Positions 1 to 12,934 of a stretch of DNA of 64,000 nt are shown piece by piece. This DNA is from Lepisosteus oculatus. Lineage: Eukaryota; Chordata; Actinopteri; Semionotiformes; Lepisosteidae. Every line of letters begins with the position of its first letter. Position 1 is the first letter of the stretch. Where the stretch lies: contig NC_090705.1 of assembly GCF_040954835.1 (NCBI RefSeq), forward strand, positions 17,186,436 to 17,250,435, read 5' to 3'. A program made the translations under genes and the position numbers. The notes under the pieces are model-generated. The model did no database searches. It was not told the origin of the DNA and saw nothing but the letters and a program-made list of their open reading frames with translations.

Positions 1-1003
1 TGCAAAGTCACACATGGCAAATTGCTTTGGGCTGTTTTAGGGGTTTGGTACTGTTCCAGACCATGGTATTAGTATCCACCAAATACAGTACATGGAATCA
101 GCAATCAGCACAGGTTCCACACTAATTTAGTCAATCATACTGTCCGCCTGGGATGAGTGGGACAGAATTGTAAGATAATAACTCTGGACATGCTTCCGGG
201 ACACTTTGAACTGTGTTTTCAATTTGGAGCTGCTGTAATTTAAGATGAATCAGGAGTCTGTCTGTTGTCTGTTTAATATTTTGTGTGTCTATAGTATGAA
301 TGACCTCTTCAGATCATCTACGAACTTTGGAGAGTCTGTGGATCTTATTTCCACAGTGATGGACTAACAGCTGACACTTCCAGATAAAATATGATTATTC
401 ATCAGAGATTTTAGAATTTTTTTCTAGCCTCTGTAAGATGTGATGAGGATAGCAGCACACAGTCAAAAATCCCTTTAATGGAGCCATAATGATCTGATGT
501 AATGGTTGGAGTAGCTAAGGCCACTGACATCTTCCAAAATGACCGAACTCACCTGCCCAGAGCTCAGAGGTTATTAGACCCCAGGCTGCAGTGTTAGGTA
601 TCAGCATGAGTACTATTATTCAGGGCCTCATTGGGTAGCCCAAAACAGAACTGCAGTGGAAGGAAGCTACTGTAGCATCACTAGCTAGAAAAATCACCAG
701 GTGATCATTTCTCAAGTGTGTATTATACTGTATATGTAACCTTGGGTCACAATTACTTTCAGTACAATTAGGGGTTTTGTATTTTGTATTATTAGGTTCG
801 AGAAGTGGACCTATGATGAGAAATGTGCTAATCTGTACATTCCTTGCATATACTGTAATATACTATATCAATTCAAATTCCACGTCTTTCTTTTTGTCTG
901 TCAGAATTACAGTATATTGTAGGTCGTCTTTTGTAAACGTCTGAGCTGTTCAAGCCTTTTCTTTTGTGTTGCAGGTAGCTGATGCACCTGTGCTCTCTTG
1001 CAG
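1..1003. other. Sequence upstream of the first recognised ZDHHC11 coding exon
   Basis: I see no coding exon here. Two acceptor-like AG sites precede the ZDHHC11 start codon, one after a T-rich tract ending at 974 and one ending at 1003 directly before the ATG. The 5' UTR is therefore probably split, and the promoter and first non-coding exon may lie in this stretch or outside the window. The DNA is AT-rich and shows no CpG-rich promoter. Confidence 0.4.
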
Positions 1004-4000
1004 ATGAACTGCTATGATCGGAGGCTGAGGCGCACTGTCCCTGTCCGAGGGAGCAGCAGCAATGAGCTCGTCTCTCCTCCACAGCGCTCCAGGGTCAATG
1101 GCTGGTCCCTGCCCCTCCATTCCTTCCAGTTCATCGCCTGGGTGGTCTACAGCTATATGGCAATCGTAGGGTTTGGCATTTATATACCCCTGCTGCCTTA
1201 CAACTGGAAATATGCTGGATACTCTGTATCCTTTAAAAAGAAAAAAAAAACATGAAACAATTCTTTGACATGCAGACTACATGAATGACAGTGTTGCAAG
1301 GGTCTCAGTGGAAGATATTGATTCGTTTGGGGTAATGGCAGATTTGGAATCTATGCTTTCACTCCTCCCTTGCACTGCATGCTTCTGGGATAAGCTCTAT
1401 GTTGCCATGACCTTCACATAGACATTTGACTTCTTGATTATGGATGGATGAATACGCTGCTTAAATGAGATGGGAGATAGTCACTCAAACGCTGTACTGA
1501 AAAAGGTTTCTTTTTTTTAAAGAGGCATAAACGTGTGATTCCGTTGAGTAATTTACTTCAGCGGTGCATCTTTCCTTTCTATGCTTGGCGAGAAAGGCAA
1601 GCTGGTACAAAGGCCTTGATTGGTTAGAGAAGGCAGAACTAGTACGTGTGCCACTGCTGGGCTTTTGGAGATGCAGTAGAAGCTCATCTTGTTAATAAAC
1701 ATGGTAAATGGGTAGCCTCAACTGATTTTGTTTATTCTTTCTGCAGATGATACTCTTCATGCAGAGTAGGTCACTCACACATGCAGATTTTTTTTTCCTT
1801 TAGCCTGAGGAGGAGGCTTGTTTTGCTTTCACATCACCAAGGAACTTAATTAGTAACCCATCTGCCTCAGTGAAAGGTCAAACTGCAGTAGTTTTAAAGT
1901 GAGTCATGCTTGCTGGTGTGTTGGAACGCCTACAAGTGCGTGCTGCTTGTAATGGTCAATGTGCAGTCCTGCTCATTCCTGCGAGGGTGTGTGGTGTTAG
2001 TTTTGGATGTATGCCATTAATTTAGTAAGTGGGACCATAAATGTCAAAAAATAAAAGAAACTTTGTGTCACATTTGTGTGAAAATAAAAACCTGCTGTTA
2101 CTCGTGGACCTGGTTGGGCTAAAGGGCCTAAGATCTTTGCCACAGTACTTTTGAAAAAAAAAGCAGCTTATTGCTTTCTTTTTCAGGCATGAAATGAGAT
2201 TAGCATGAATTAGTATAGCTGAATTAACATGGACCTTCTTCTGCTTCTAAAATAGGGTGCCCCAGTTAACCTCCTTGACTTGTACATGTGCAGGTAATTG
2301 GTGTGGCATTTGTCTTCCATTTTGTGACACACTTGGTTGCTGTATCGATCGATCCAGCAGACCCCAGCATCCGTGCAAAGAAGAACTACAGCAATCCCAT
2401 GCCGGTCCTAGACAAGAGGAAGCACCCCCATGTCATACAGAATCTGCACTGCTATTTGTGTGAAGTCGATGTGTATGTAGTCCCACTGCCTTACCTTCTT
2501 AGCTCTCTTGTTTGAGACCTGTGTTCTTCCTCATCTCACGATTGTGGATGCTGTTTTATTTCCAGCACTCCCTGTTTAATCACAGCTCACACAGTGTAAA
2601 TCCCTACTTTCTTGCTGAGTTCCAGTGTGTTTTTCACTGAACTAGAGGGAAGAAAACTGAAAACCTGCTTCACTGAAACTGAAGTAATGGATTAGTTGAC
2701 TAAGGTCAAGGGTCGCAAGTGTCAAAACAAGGAGACTGATATACCTATGACCATTTGTAAGGTGTAAGTTAATCTCTTGAGGGGAAATCTAACATCTGTT
2801 TTTCTACTTTTTTGCTTTAGAAAATATCTTAAGTGATGGTGGACCACAGTTCAAAATAGGAGATCAGTAACAATTTCAGGCATCACTGTGTATTCTATAC
2901 TATGTTTTGAAGATGTACTTTTTAACAAAAAAAAAACTGGGCCTGTATTATTTCTTATTGAAATAAGCACAGTTTTTTAAGTAAGTTTGAAAGCTTTGCA
3001 ACTTCACTTTTCAGAGGTTTACAAGGTCAAGAAATCTCCATTTTCAGTCTTAAAAACATGGATACTGCTGATGTTTGCTTCCCTGTCCATATCCACATAA
3101 GATAACCAAACAAGATGGGCCAGGTTTCTTCAAATTTACAGTGGTAGCCACACCAAATATGCTTCACACAGGATTATGCATTTCAGAAGTAATTCAGTTT
3201 TCCTATTTGTATTTTTCATTCTAGAGGTCCAAAAGTGAAACACTGTAGCAGCTGCAACAAGTGCATTTCAGATTTTGATCATCACTGCAAATGGCTGAAT
3301 AACTGTGTGGGAGGAAGAAACTATTGGTAAGAGATGCCACAAGATGGTAGATTGTGGAGCATTATAAACCTTTTTTTGAAATTTAGTAATTTTTGGTGGG
3401 TTGTACTACACATTCTTTGTGATACTATAACACCTCAGTAAATGCCCAAAATGTGGTCACTTAAAGTGTGTACTCAGTAATGCTTTGCCCCCAAATTACT
3501 TTTATATTAATGTAACCATACACTTCAAATTAAGATGTCACTATCTATTGAAACAGAATTTAAAACATTATTGTATCGAGATAGCTTCTACAGTATAAGC
3601 CTCTAGGGCCTGATGTTGCCTGCTGTGTAGCAAGTGTAAAAATTGTATTATTTCCTGTGAATATTGGAGGACTGAATCAAGGCAAACTCTTAATATTACA
3701 GACTCTGATACTATAGACACGTTACTATCCAGTATCTATGGACACTATACAGTGCCTTGCGAAAGTATTCGGCCCCCTTAAACTTTTCAACCTTTTGCCA
3801 CATTTCAGGCTTCAAACATAAAGATATAATTTTTTTATTTTATGTGAAGAATCACCAACAAGTGGGACACAATTGTGAAGTGGAACGAAATCTATTGGAT
3901 TTTTGAAACTTTTTTAACTAATAAAAAAATGAAAAGTGGGGCGTGCAAAATTATTCGGCCCCCTTGCGTTAATACTTTGTAGAGCCACCTTTTGCTGCGA

Positions 4001-7000
4001 TTACAGCTGCAAGTCGCTTGGGGTATGTCTCTATCAGTTTTGCACATCGAGAGACTGAAATTCTTGCCCATTCTTCCTTGCAAAACAGCTCGAGCTCAGT
4101 GAGGTTGGATGGAGAGCGTTTGTGAACAGCAGTTTTCAGCTCTTTCCACAGATTCTCGATTGGATTCAGGTCTGGACTTTGACTTGGCCATTCAAACACC
4201 TGGATACGTTTATTTGTGAACCATTCCTTTGTAGATTTTGCTGTATGTTTGGGATCATTGTCTTGTTGGAAGATAAATCTCCGTCCCAGTTTCAGGTCTT
4301 TTGCAGACTCCAACAGGTTTTCATCCAGAATGGTCCTGTATTTGGCTGCATCCATCTTCCCCTCAATTTTAACCATCTTCCCTGTCCCTGCTGAAGAAAA
4401 GCAGGCCCAAACCATGATGCTGCCACCACCATGTTTGACAGTGGGGATGGTGTGTTGAGGGTGATGAGCTGTGTTGCTTTTACGCCAAACATATCGTTTT
4501 GCATTGTGGCCAAAAAGTTCGATTTTGGTTTCATCTGACCAGAGCACCTTCTTCCACATGTTTGGGGTGTCTCCCAGGTGGCTTGTGGCAAACTTTAGAC
4601 GAGACTTTTTATGGATATCTTTGAGAAATGGCTTTCTTCTTGCCACTCTTCCATAAAGGCCAGATTTGTGCAGTGTAAGACTGATTGTTGTCCTATGGAC
4701 AGACTCCCACCTCAGCTGTAGTTCTCTGCAGTTCATCCAGAGTGATCATGGGCCTCTTGGCTGCATCTCTGATCAGTCTTCTCCTTGTCTGAGCTGAAAG
4801 TTTAGAGGGACGGCCAGGTCTTGGTAGATTTGCAGTGGTCTGATACTCCTTCCATTTCAAGATGATCGCTTGCACAGTGCTCCTTGGGATGTTTGAAGCT
4901 TGGGAAATCTTTTTGTATCCAAATCCGGCTTTAAACTTCTCCACAACAGTATTACAGACCTGCCTGGTGTGTTCCTTGGTCTTCATGATGCTCTCTGCGC
5001 TTTCAACAGAACCTTGAGACTATCACAGAGCAGGTGCATTTATACAGAGACTTGATTACACACAGGTGGATTCTATTTATCACCATCAGTCATTTAGGAC
5101 AACATTGGATCATTCAGAGATCCTCGCTGAACTTCTGGAGTGAGTTTGCTGCACTGAAAGTAAAGGGGCCGAATAATTTTGCACGCCCCACTTTTCATTT
5201 TTTTATTAGTTAAAAAAGTTTCAAAAATCCAATAGATTTCGTTCCACTTCACAATTGTGTCCCACTTGTTGGTGATTCTTCACATAAAATAAAAAAATTA
5301 TATCTTTATGTTTGAAGCCTGAAATGTGGCAAAAGGTTGAAAAGTTCAAGGGGGCCGAATACTTTCGCAAGGCACTGTATACTATCCAGTATTATTTAAT
5401 TCCCTATACTACATCATAATTAATATTTGCTTGGATAGACTCTAAAGAGGCATCTTTTAAACTGTGGAGGGTGGGAAAATGGCCTAAATACCACAAATGT
5501 TTCTTGTGAAATTTCTTCTTGTCTTGAAGTAATCTGTTGAAGTTTCATCAGTCAGTTCAGCACTCTGATGCTGTGGGTCATGAAGGTAATTTGTTTGTTC
5601 CAATTAAAGCCATGTCATACTTTGGGCTTGGGGACCATTACAGTTCCTGAGGTGCTGAAATATATATAAGTATACTGGTATCATCCAACTACATTACCCT
5701 CTTTTAGAAAAATGTGTGATAATCAAATCCTATACTAAAGTGAAATGAAAAACAGTAGCTCCAGCTTTTTTCAACAAAGGAAATTTTATTTTATTTTTAA
5801 TGTTACAAGCAATTTTCTTCATGTAATCGAATAAAGCACCTTACAAGACCCAGGGACAATGTACATAGTGATACAAATGACATTAAAAGTAAAATAATTA
5901 AACCAAAACAAATAGGATAGATATAGGCCCTAGTAAAAAAGAGTTGAGTTTTGAGTTTAGATTTGAAAAGTCAAAGACTTTCTCTCTGCAAATCAGTGGA
6001 AGGGCATTCCTAACAATGGAGCAGCAACAGAAAAGGTCACCAAAAGTCCAAGATTTAGTCCTGGGTACAGTGAACAGAAGACCCGCCTCAACTGAACAGA
6101 GCCAACGGGAGGGAGTGTAAACATGGAGGAGTTCAGAGCTGTACTGTATGATGGAGCCAAATAATTTAAAGCCTTCAAAGTCAATAATAGGATCTTGTCT
6201 TAAGTGTAGGAGTGATATGCTGCCAAGGTCTGGTGTGAGTTAGAAATTTAGGAACAGAGTTTTGCATATATTGCAACTTAGAAGAAGAGGAGCCCATGGA
6301 AATGAAGCGTTGATGTTATAAATGTATGGCACCCAACATTGGACTCTGATAGACATTACCTAATGCAAGCAATAATTCCAAAGTGATAAGATGTTTCAAT
6401 CAGATTTTTCACATGGGACTCAAAAGATGGGGAGGATTGAGTGAATCCCAGATTCCTGATTACTGCTGGCTTTCATTATGGCTATCAAGGCTCAAAATAT
6501 ATTAATTAGTTCTATCCAGCTTTAATTTTGTCATTTATAGCTCCCTATGGTTTCTATCATGGTTATCACAAAGCATATAAAATTGTTACTGTACAAAAAT
6601 CCAGTCAGCTAGAGCTGAATGCAGTGTATTTTGTTTTTCAGGTTTTTCTTCCTTACTGTGGTTTCTGCAGTCTTTGGTGTCCTGCTGCTTGTATTTGTCA
6701 TCCTCTTTATATTTATTGAGCATTTTTTGAACCCAGCAGAGTTGCGCACGGCTCCGCAGTTTAACAGTAAGTCTTTCTGAGCACCAACCACTGTAACTTG
6801 TATTGCATCCAGACTGCTGATGAATAAACAACGGGAAAAAAAAATGTTCAGTGCGTTGTGAAGAAAATCTGAGACACTTCGTACCTGAAGTGAGATGGGA
6901 GATGATTTGCTTGTTTTTTCTTGGAAAATCAATTGCAGCCAGAGGACTAACAGATCTTAAGGTGCTGTTTGAGATTGGACATAGATTTTACAGGCATCTA

Positions 7001-10000
7001 TCCTCCTGCTCTCTGGCAAGTTTCACAGGGGAAGACAAATCACCACTTTCTATTAAAGCCTGTAGAAGTAGAACAAAGTAAAGGAGAGCAAACAGGCAAC
7101 ATCATACTGTGAGCAGAGGAACTGAATTGGTTTTGGTTCCTTTCTGATGGGCTGCCCGATAACTGGTGACATTGCAGTGTGTCGGTATTCTCACAAATAG
7201 GGGTTACTAAAATAGAGAATACAAGAAGTAGGCAGAAGAAGCAGGTTAATCAATAATTAAATAGTCACAGCCCCCAAGTATTAAAGACTATTCCTAAGTA
7301 GTTGAAATAATTAGAGTTCTTTATTCTCCGGAATAGCTTTGGTGAAAAAGTAATAAATCAGGCACACTGGCTTAACCAAATATTTATTAATAATGACAAC
7401 ACAAACTAAACGACACAGAACATATACAAGTTGCACTAATTATGATGTAGTATTGTAGCATCTTTTATTTACACAGTAATACAAATCTATAATTTGTCAT
7501 TTCTTTCATAGATTTTCTCCATTGTTTCCAGAATTCATTCCCAAACTTTGTCATTCAGAAATAATCCTCTAATGTTGAACGATGTGTGTGAAACATACTT
7601 TTTCTCTGTAGATATAGCTGAGAACAGCACATGGCTTGCATTCCTTCCTGTTGCTCCCATTGAAACGAGTTCTGTTGGAATCCTTGTGGTTGCTTTCATT
7701 ACTTTCATGCTGGGAGTCGCCTCTCTGCTACTCCTGGGGCATTTGCTGGGATTCCATATTTACCTCTGTAAGTACACCCTTGACCTCCTGTCTGTAAACT
7801 TGCTCTTTTGAGTGAATTCTTCTGTCTTTCCTTGTGCAAAGCAGGTGTACACTTAGACAGCCCTTTTTTTCTAGTTTGTCATTTGTAATTACTTTTCAGA
7901 GTGTTTGAGTTGTTGCGTTACAATGTGGAAATAAAGGTAAAATACATTCTGATTTAATCTGTCTTGATTTCAGGCTGTTAGGTCACGAAATGAGTTACTT
8001 TGGAAAGGGTGTTTCGATTTTCTATCGGCACTGTATATATATTGGATTCTTCTTATGCAGATGTGCAACTATAAAAACACTTGTCTACTGACAAACAGAA
8101 TAAAGACCTTTCCTCAAAGAAAATTTGTATGTCGGCCTTTCCCTCATGTACATTCGAAACTAAGAGTCTATTCATATGCGAGAGACTGTGTTGCTTTTTT
8201 TGTCTCCCGCAGTGATGAAAAAGATGAGCACTTATGAGTACATAGTGAAACAGCGACACACACAGAGCATTAGAGACCAGAATATAGGAGCCACTCAGTC
8301 CACTACAGCCAGTGGCACCTCCCTTGAGGTAAACCCATTATCCAGCTTTCCTTTTCAGCATTTAACCATCTTGTTACAAAAACGCAAAAGCCCATTCGGG
8401 GTTTATTGAACAGTCTGTGCCACCATGCCTTTGTAGAATTTACCCCCTGTGGAGTCCGCTGTGGACTGTGATGCTCCATTGTCTGGGAGGGCGAGGTGAG
8501 TTTCTGCAGACATGATGAATTACTATTACGGGTGGAATGTAAGTTTTTGGAAAATTACTATCATAAAAAAACACTGAAAGTAAGAGTAAACAAAAACATT
8601 CTGTGCATCATTTATATTTTGTCAGAACCTGTCAGGATTTTAACTATTTGTTTTAATGCCTTGTTTCGGAGATACAGTGTCATTGACCTATTTTTATGAC
8701 ATAAAGCAACAAGAGTTATTCTGAACACTCCTCAGCCAATGCACATTATATGGGCTGCCTTCATTTGACGGCGTAGGTTGAGAAGCGTACAGAAAACCAC
8801 AGAAGAGCTTTAATGTTTATTTGAATGCAGGGTTAATTATCTTAATTTTCCCTTAGAGAACCTCAGTCTTGGTACTGTGGGTTGGCATCATGGGCTGTTG
8901 ACATACAGTACATATAATGAAAGACTCCTCTATGAGCAGATGCTTTGTGGCAAAATTGACAAGGATTTTGAAAAAGGTCTAGTGTATTCTTGTTTCTGTT
9001 CTGTTCCTTGTTTCTGAAACTTGAGTTCTCAGTTATCTAAAGGTTCCAATTATTCAATTAACTGCATAAGTCTAATGCTTTTAACCATGCTCTGAAGTGA
9101 TTCATAGGTAACCATACCTTTATTTACATTTGATGAGTAGTCAACTGTAAAAGACCTCATATTTGTTCAACAGGGAAAATTATTTAAGTTGTGTAATTAA
9201 CTACATAACAGAACTGGACCAAAAAGAGAAAACACTACTCCCTCCATGTTTTGGTTTTGCATACTGTAGGAGAAATGAGGGTGGTACTGTACATGGAATT
9301 TCAGTAAAGATAATGTGGAACCATGTGAACTGTGTTTATGATGATGTCTTTCGTATTCACAGTGCTTTAAAATATCAAGATAAAGTCCAAGTTGCCAGCA
9401 GGCTCTCAAATGGTATTTGCACAGAGGTGAGTTTCTATTTATGAATTAATTAAAAAAAAAACATGTGTAGATTAGTCTTAGTATCACATCTGGTATCACA
9501 TCTGTAAATATTTTTTTTTTTACACTCTTCGTATCGATGGTTACAAAAATGAGTATTAGTTGTTTATGCTAATGGCTGCCAGGAATAACTGTAATGAATA
9601 ATGCTTTTTTTCTGATTTCACATTTAGTTTCTGTTTACGTAGATACCAGATGCTTACAATTAAAACATATTTATTTATTTAAGACAGGTAGTTTCCAAAG
9701 TGGTCCAGGAGACAGTTTTTATTACAGCCCAAAGTCTGCTTCTCAGTCATTACCAGGTAGGTTGTTTTATTCCTAAACTGTGACAAATGGTGTGTGAACC
9801 GTTTGTTTCCATTCACACTCAGGTTGTGCTGGTCCAAGAATCGTATTCATTACATTTCCAGAGAGGGAACCAGTCACACAAGAAATAAGTTGCCGCTCTG
9901 CTCAGGTGGCAGAAACAGTAAATTCACAATAAATTAATCTCTGTAATCAGAAAAGCTATACTTGCATAGAATATGAAAACTACACAACAAAGAATATGAA

Positions 10001-12934
10001 AATGAAACTAGGCATCTAGGCATCAGTATCTCATTGGGAATATAGACCATGTGATTTTAGAGTTTAAACTGTGACCAAATTTAATTGCTTGCCTGTTTGA
10101 GAACTGTTGTTATTTGGGCTAACAACTTGGGATATGTTGTGTGATTTCATAAAAATGTCAGCTGCTAAAGGAATTAAGAGTCTGTAATTAACAGTATTGT
10201 AATTAACTCAATAAAATTAAAAAGAAAACTTTTAACCTTAAGTAGTAAAGATTACTTGGTTGGGAACGGCTGAAGTCTCAGGTGAATCATGCAATTGGTG
10301 TTTCCCCCCTCTCCTCCCCTCATGGAAAAGTGGTTGGAGAACTTATTTTTCTTTAAATTTTTTAAAGCTTTTAAAAACTGAGGTTTAATTGTTCAGTTTG
10401 TCTGTCTGTCCAATAGATGTTTCTAAGATCAAGTAAAATAGAAACAAGAATTTTAATCTTTTAGGATGTATTTGCACACACAAAGGTTGGATATTATTTT
10501 AGTCCATTTTCCAATAACAACTTGAGATAAATTTTATTACAAATCCAAAATCATTACAAACAGACTTGCTTTAACTACCATTATCACAAAATCTCAGTAA
10601 ACTCAGTCACTAGTTCATTTAGATACAGTTTTCCAGTGATTTCATATTCTACTGACATTGTGGCAATTCCAACCAGTCTCTCTTGCACCATTGTTGAATG
10701 CAGATAGTTAAAAGAATGTGTAGAGGTAAAAGCTGAGAGTTTATTTTCTCATATAAACATCAGTACTTCTTCAGGAGTAGGATGTTCCTGGAGTTGTCTA
10801 GAAAAAGCATGAAGCTCACTAAACAAATCTGCATCTGTTTCCATGTGACAATGCTGACACTAGTTTTGTACAAACTTGCAAGCTGTGGATACACTATCAT
10901 ATAGAGAAGCCAATCACAGACATTTAGCTGCTCCATCTGTTTAATTCTTTTGGCAACTGAGTGAAAAGCAGTATCAAGGACCGCGATGTAGGAATTGAGT
11001 TGGAAACTCTGATCTGGGTTCTGAACTGCTGTTTCTAATCCTTTATAAGAAAACTGATTTCTTTTGCTGAATGCAAATAATTCGAATTTTGCAAGAAATA
11101 TACAGATCAAATCCTTCATCACTTTTGAATTCCTCCAGAATAGCGATTAGAAGTGAGGTTTATCTTAAAAGGGATATTGTACAGTACCACAAGATGAGTG
11201 AAGTCAAGAGATTTACATTTAAAAATGCCATCCTGTTGCATGATCCAGTAAAGGTAGTATCATCAGCAGTTTCAATTAGGGCATCATAAATGTTTTCTAG
11301 TTCATAGCAAAGAGGATTCAAATGAATTATTATTTACAATAACAACTAAACAACACATTACACAATATGTTTACAAAACAAGGCAACACAGGACTTAAGT
11401 TAAGCAGACACAAAATACTAACCCTGTAAAATGAAGTCCTACTGTATATAATGCCTAAACGGGCCAACAAAAGAAACTGCCTAAATTAACAGAATCCAAC
11501 CCAGTGCTACAGTACATCCCTCTTCGTTATAATCCTGGATGTCCAAAAGTCAAAGGGACTCGGTCTACCCATTCTAAAAATGAATCACCAAAACCAAGAC
11601 CAGAACAAGGTCCACCCACCTAGTGCTTCTGTTTCCTGTTAATTCCACGTCTCTCTCTGTTCATCTCTATTGTCTTCCTTTCTCTCTCCTGTGTCTTTTT
11701 AAGATGTCTTTCTGCACGTTTAAAGTTTATTCTTCAATTTTTAAATTTTAAATGTCTTTTCAATTCAAAGATCTTGTCTTTCACAGCCCACTCTCTGCTA
11801 CATTAACAGCTCCAAAGCATATTTTAGCCCTTATTTCTTACACTTAAGCCAGTTATAAGAAAGAAAACTGCATTATATAGCTAAGGTTTAATAACTCTTA
11901 ACTCACTTAACTCAGAACTCACATTCTGTATTTATGAATCGGAAAGTCATGATATCACCACTCAGTAGCAGTAACACAGCCAGCAGTGCTAAGAGCAATA
12001 GCAGGAGCACAGTGACAAAGAACGTGGTGAGACTGAAATTCATATTCTATGGTATTATAAGCATATTTGATGTATTAGTAAATTCTCAGAAATGTATAGC
12101 AATTCATTATAATTCATATTATTCCCTCCTTACACACGTTAATTGAAATAATTACATCTTTTTATTGTATCTTTATTTTTAATTTTTTTAATAGTTTTTT
12201 AAAACTAATTTTTAGTTCACCTACGAGTGAGCTGGTTCTGAACCCTGTTGCAGTATCATCATGACTGATTCTGTTTCCCATTTAAAAACACTTAAACTCT
12301 GTTAATTATGGAACAAGGCTGGGGCCTATCATACTTTGTTCCATCAGTTACAATTGCAGATGATGAAGGTCTCTAAGTACAGTTGTTACCTTGTATGTCA
12401 GTCCTGCAGTTTACCATGTGATATATGAGATGTCTGTGCAATTACTTGTGTCAGCTGTTGAACGGGACATTGCAACGGTTTTCAACAGAGATATATGTAG
12501 CATACAATGATTGTGACATTTATATTAAAATAATTCTGGGTAAAATAATTGTCATGCTTTGTTGTGAACAGCTTCTGTGAAACCAGGAATAACTTGAAGC
12601 GGTTAAGACTGCTATTTGCCTTCTAAAGGGAGGTACATCATGGTAAAATAAACACTGAGCCATATTTATTCTGTAAACGAAAACATCATCTGCAGAAAAA
12701 ATAATTCTGATTTCCATTTTCATAGCAAGCGTGGGAGGTGAAAACCTCTCAGATTCAGTTGGGATCCGGGAATCTACAAGTGAGGACAAAGTAAGGTCTG
12801 TACATCCGGACTCAATGGAAGGAGCCCCCATTGTCCAGAATCCTCTAGGGAGTAATCTCATGCAGGCCACCTCAGCGATTCAGCCGGGTCCTCCACACTC
12901 ACCGTCTGGTACCACAGGCTCCGACCTTCCTTAG
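1004..12934 (+). CDS. zdhhc11: Palmitoyltransferase ZDHHC11 (DHHC family), ten coding exons
   Basis: This is a DHHC-type protein S-acyltransferase, an integral membrane enzyme that attaches palmitate to cysteines of target proteins. Exons: 1004-1225, 2294-2472, 3225-3326, 6642-6766, 7612-7767, 8213-8328, 8437-8495, 9363-9426, 9684-9756, 12726-12934. All junctions keep phase and give 434 aa; the human protein is close to 410 aa. Membrane segments lie at about residues 42-64, 75-93, 169-195 and 233-258. The cysteine-rich domain is encoded by exons 2 and 3, with the catalytic DHHC at 152-155 in [14 protein letters not shown]. An NPAELRT motif follows TM3 and a TTxE-like STYE (267-270) follows TM4. 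The tail is Ser/Thr/Pro-rich. ZDHHC1 is the close paralogue; ZDHHC11 is preferred because the first exon reads [12 protein letters not shown] and because TPPP and CEP72 are neighbours. The exon 1 donor (GTATCC) is weak, and the last junction is less certain than the core. Confidence 0.87.
3750..5377 (-). mobile_element. Tc1-like DNA transposon, nearly complete, in ZDHHC11 intron 3
   Basis: This 1628-bp element begins CAGTGCCTTGCG and ends with its inverse. TA target duplications lie at 3748-3749 and 5378-5379. Terminal inverted repeats of about 213 bp (3750-3962 and 5165-5377) differ at about one position when compared by eye. Inside each repeat the outer TATTCGGCCCC motif recurs near the inner end, which is the IR/DR arrangement of many Tc1 elements. 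A transposase gene lies between the repeats on the - strand. The near-identity of the repeats argues for recent insertion. Tc1 elements with this terminus are, from memory, widespread in fishes. Confidence 0.95.
3969..4986 (-). pseudogene. Tc1-like transposase, DD34E, one frameshift
   Basis: The N-terminal part (4986 down to about 4705, starting [11 protein letters not shown]) carries the paired-type DNA-binding helices, with a GRPSK AT-hook-like linker. The catalytic part, in another frame, runs to a stop at 3969 and ends KGGSTKY. The catalytic acidic residues are visible as [16 protein letters not shown] and NPIENLW, with 34 residues between the second Asp and the Glu. The two parts are out of register at about 4700-4712, consistent with a 2-base deletion or a 1-base insertion. 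Apart from this single lesion the gene looks full length, about 340 codons. It is inactive as read, although its terminal repeats could still be mobilised in trans. Confidence 0.93.
5769..6440. repeat. Possible old dispersed repeat in ZDHHC11 intron 3
   Basis: The sequence resembles, from memory, a dispersed fish repeat that carries phrases about a fixed set of AT-rich and purine-rich blocks, but there is no second copy in this window to prove it. It contains no intact gene. The 63-codon open stretch on the - strand (5993-6184) is not recognised. The family and orientation are not assigned. Confidence 0.25.
10584..11290 (-). pseudogene. hAT-family transposase C-terminal pseudogene in the last ZDHHC11 intron
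   Basis: Translation of the - strand gives fragments typical of the TTF/ZMYM-type hAT transposase C-terminus. One near 11120-11200 reads [19 protein letters not shown]. A second at 10760-11122 contains ILDTAFHS-type helices ([19 protein letters not shown]). A dimerisation piece near 10584-10730 contains [17 protein letters not shown]. They lie in at least two frames with internal stops, so the gene is dead. The zinc finger and the RNase H-like catalytic core were not found, and no terminal inverted repeats were identified. Recognition rests on family knowledge of the hAT dimerisation region. Confidence 0.6.

Noticed and set aside
4122..4656. Open frames on the + strand inside the Tc1 element
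   Set aside because: They are antisense shadows of the transposase, whose own frame shows the catalytic motifs on the - strand.
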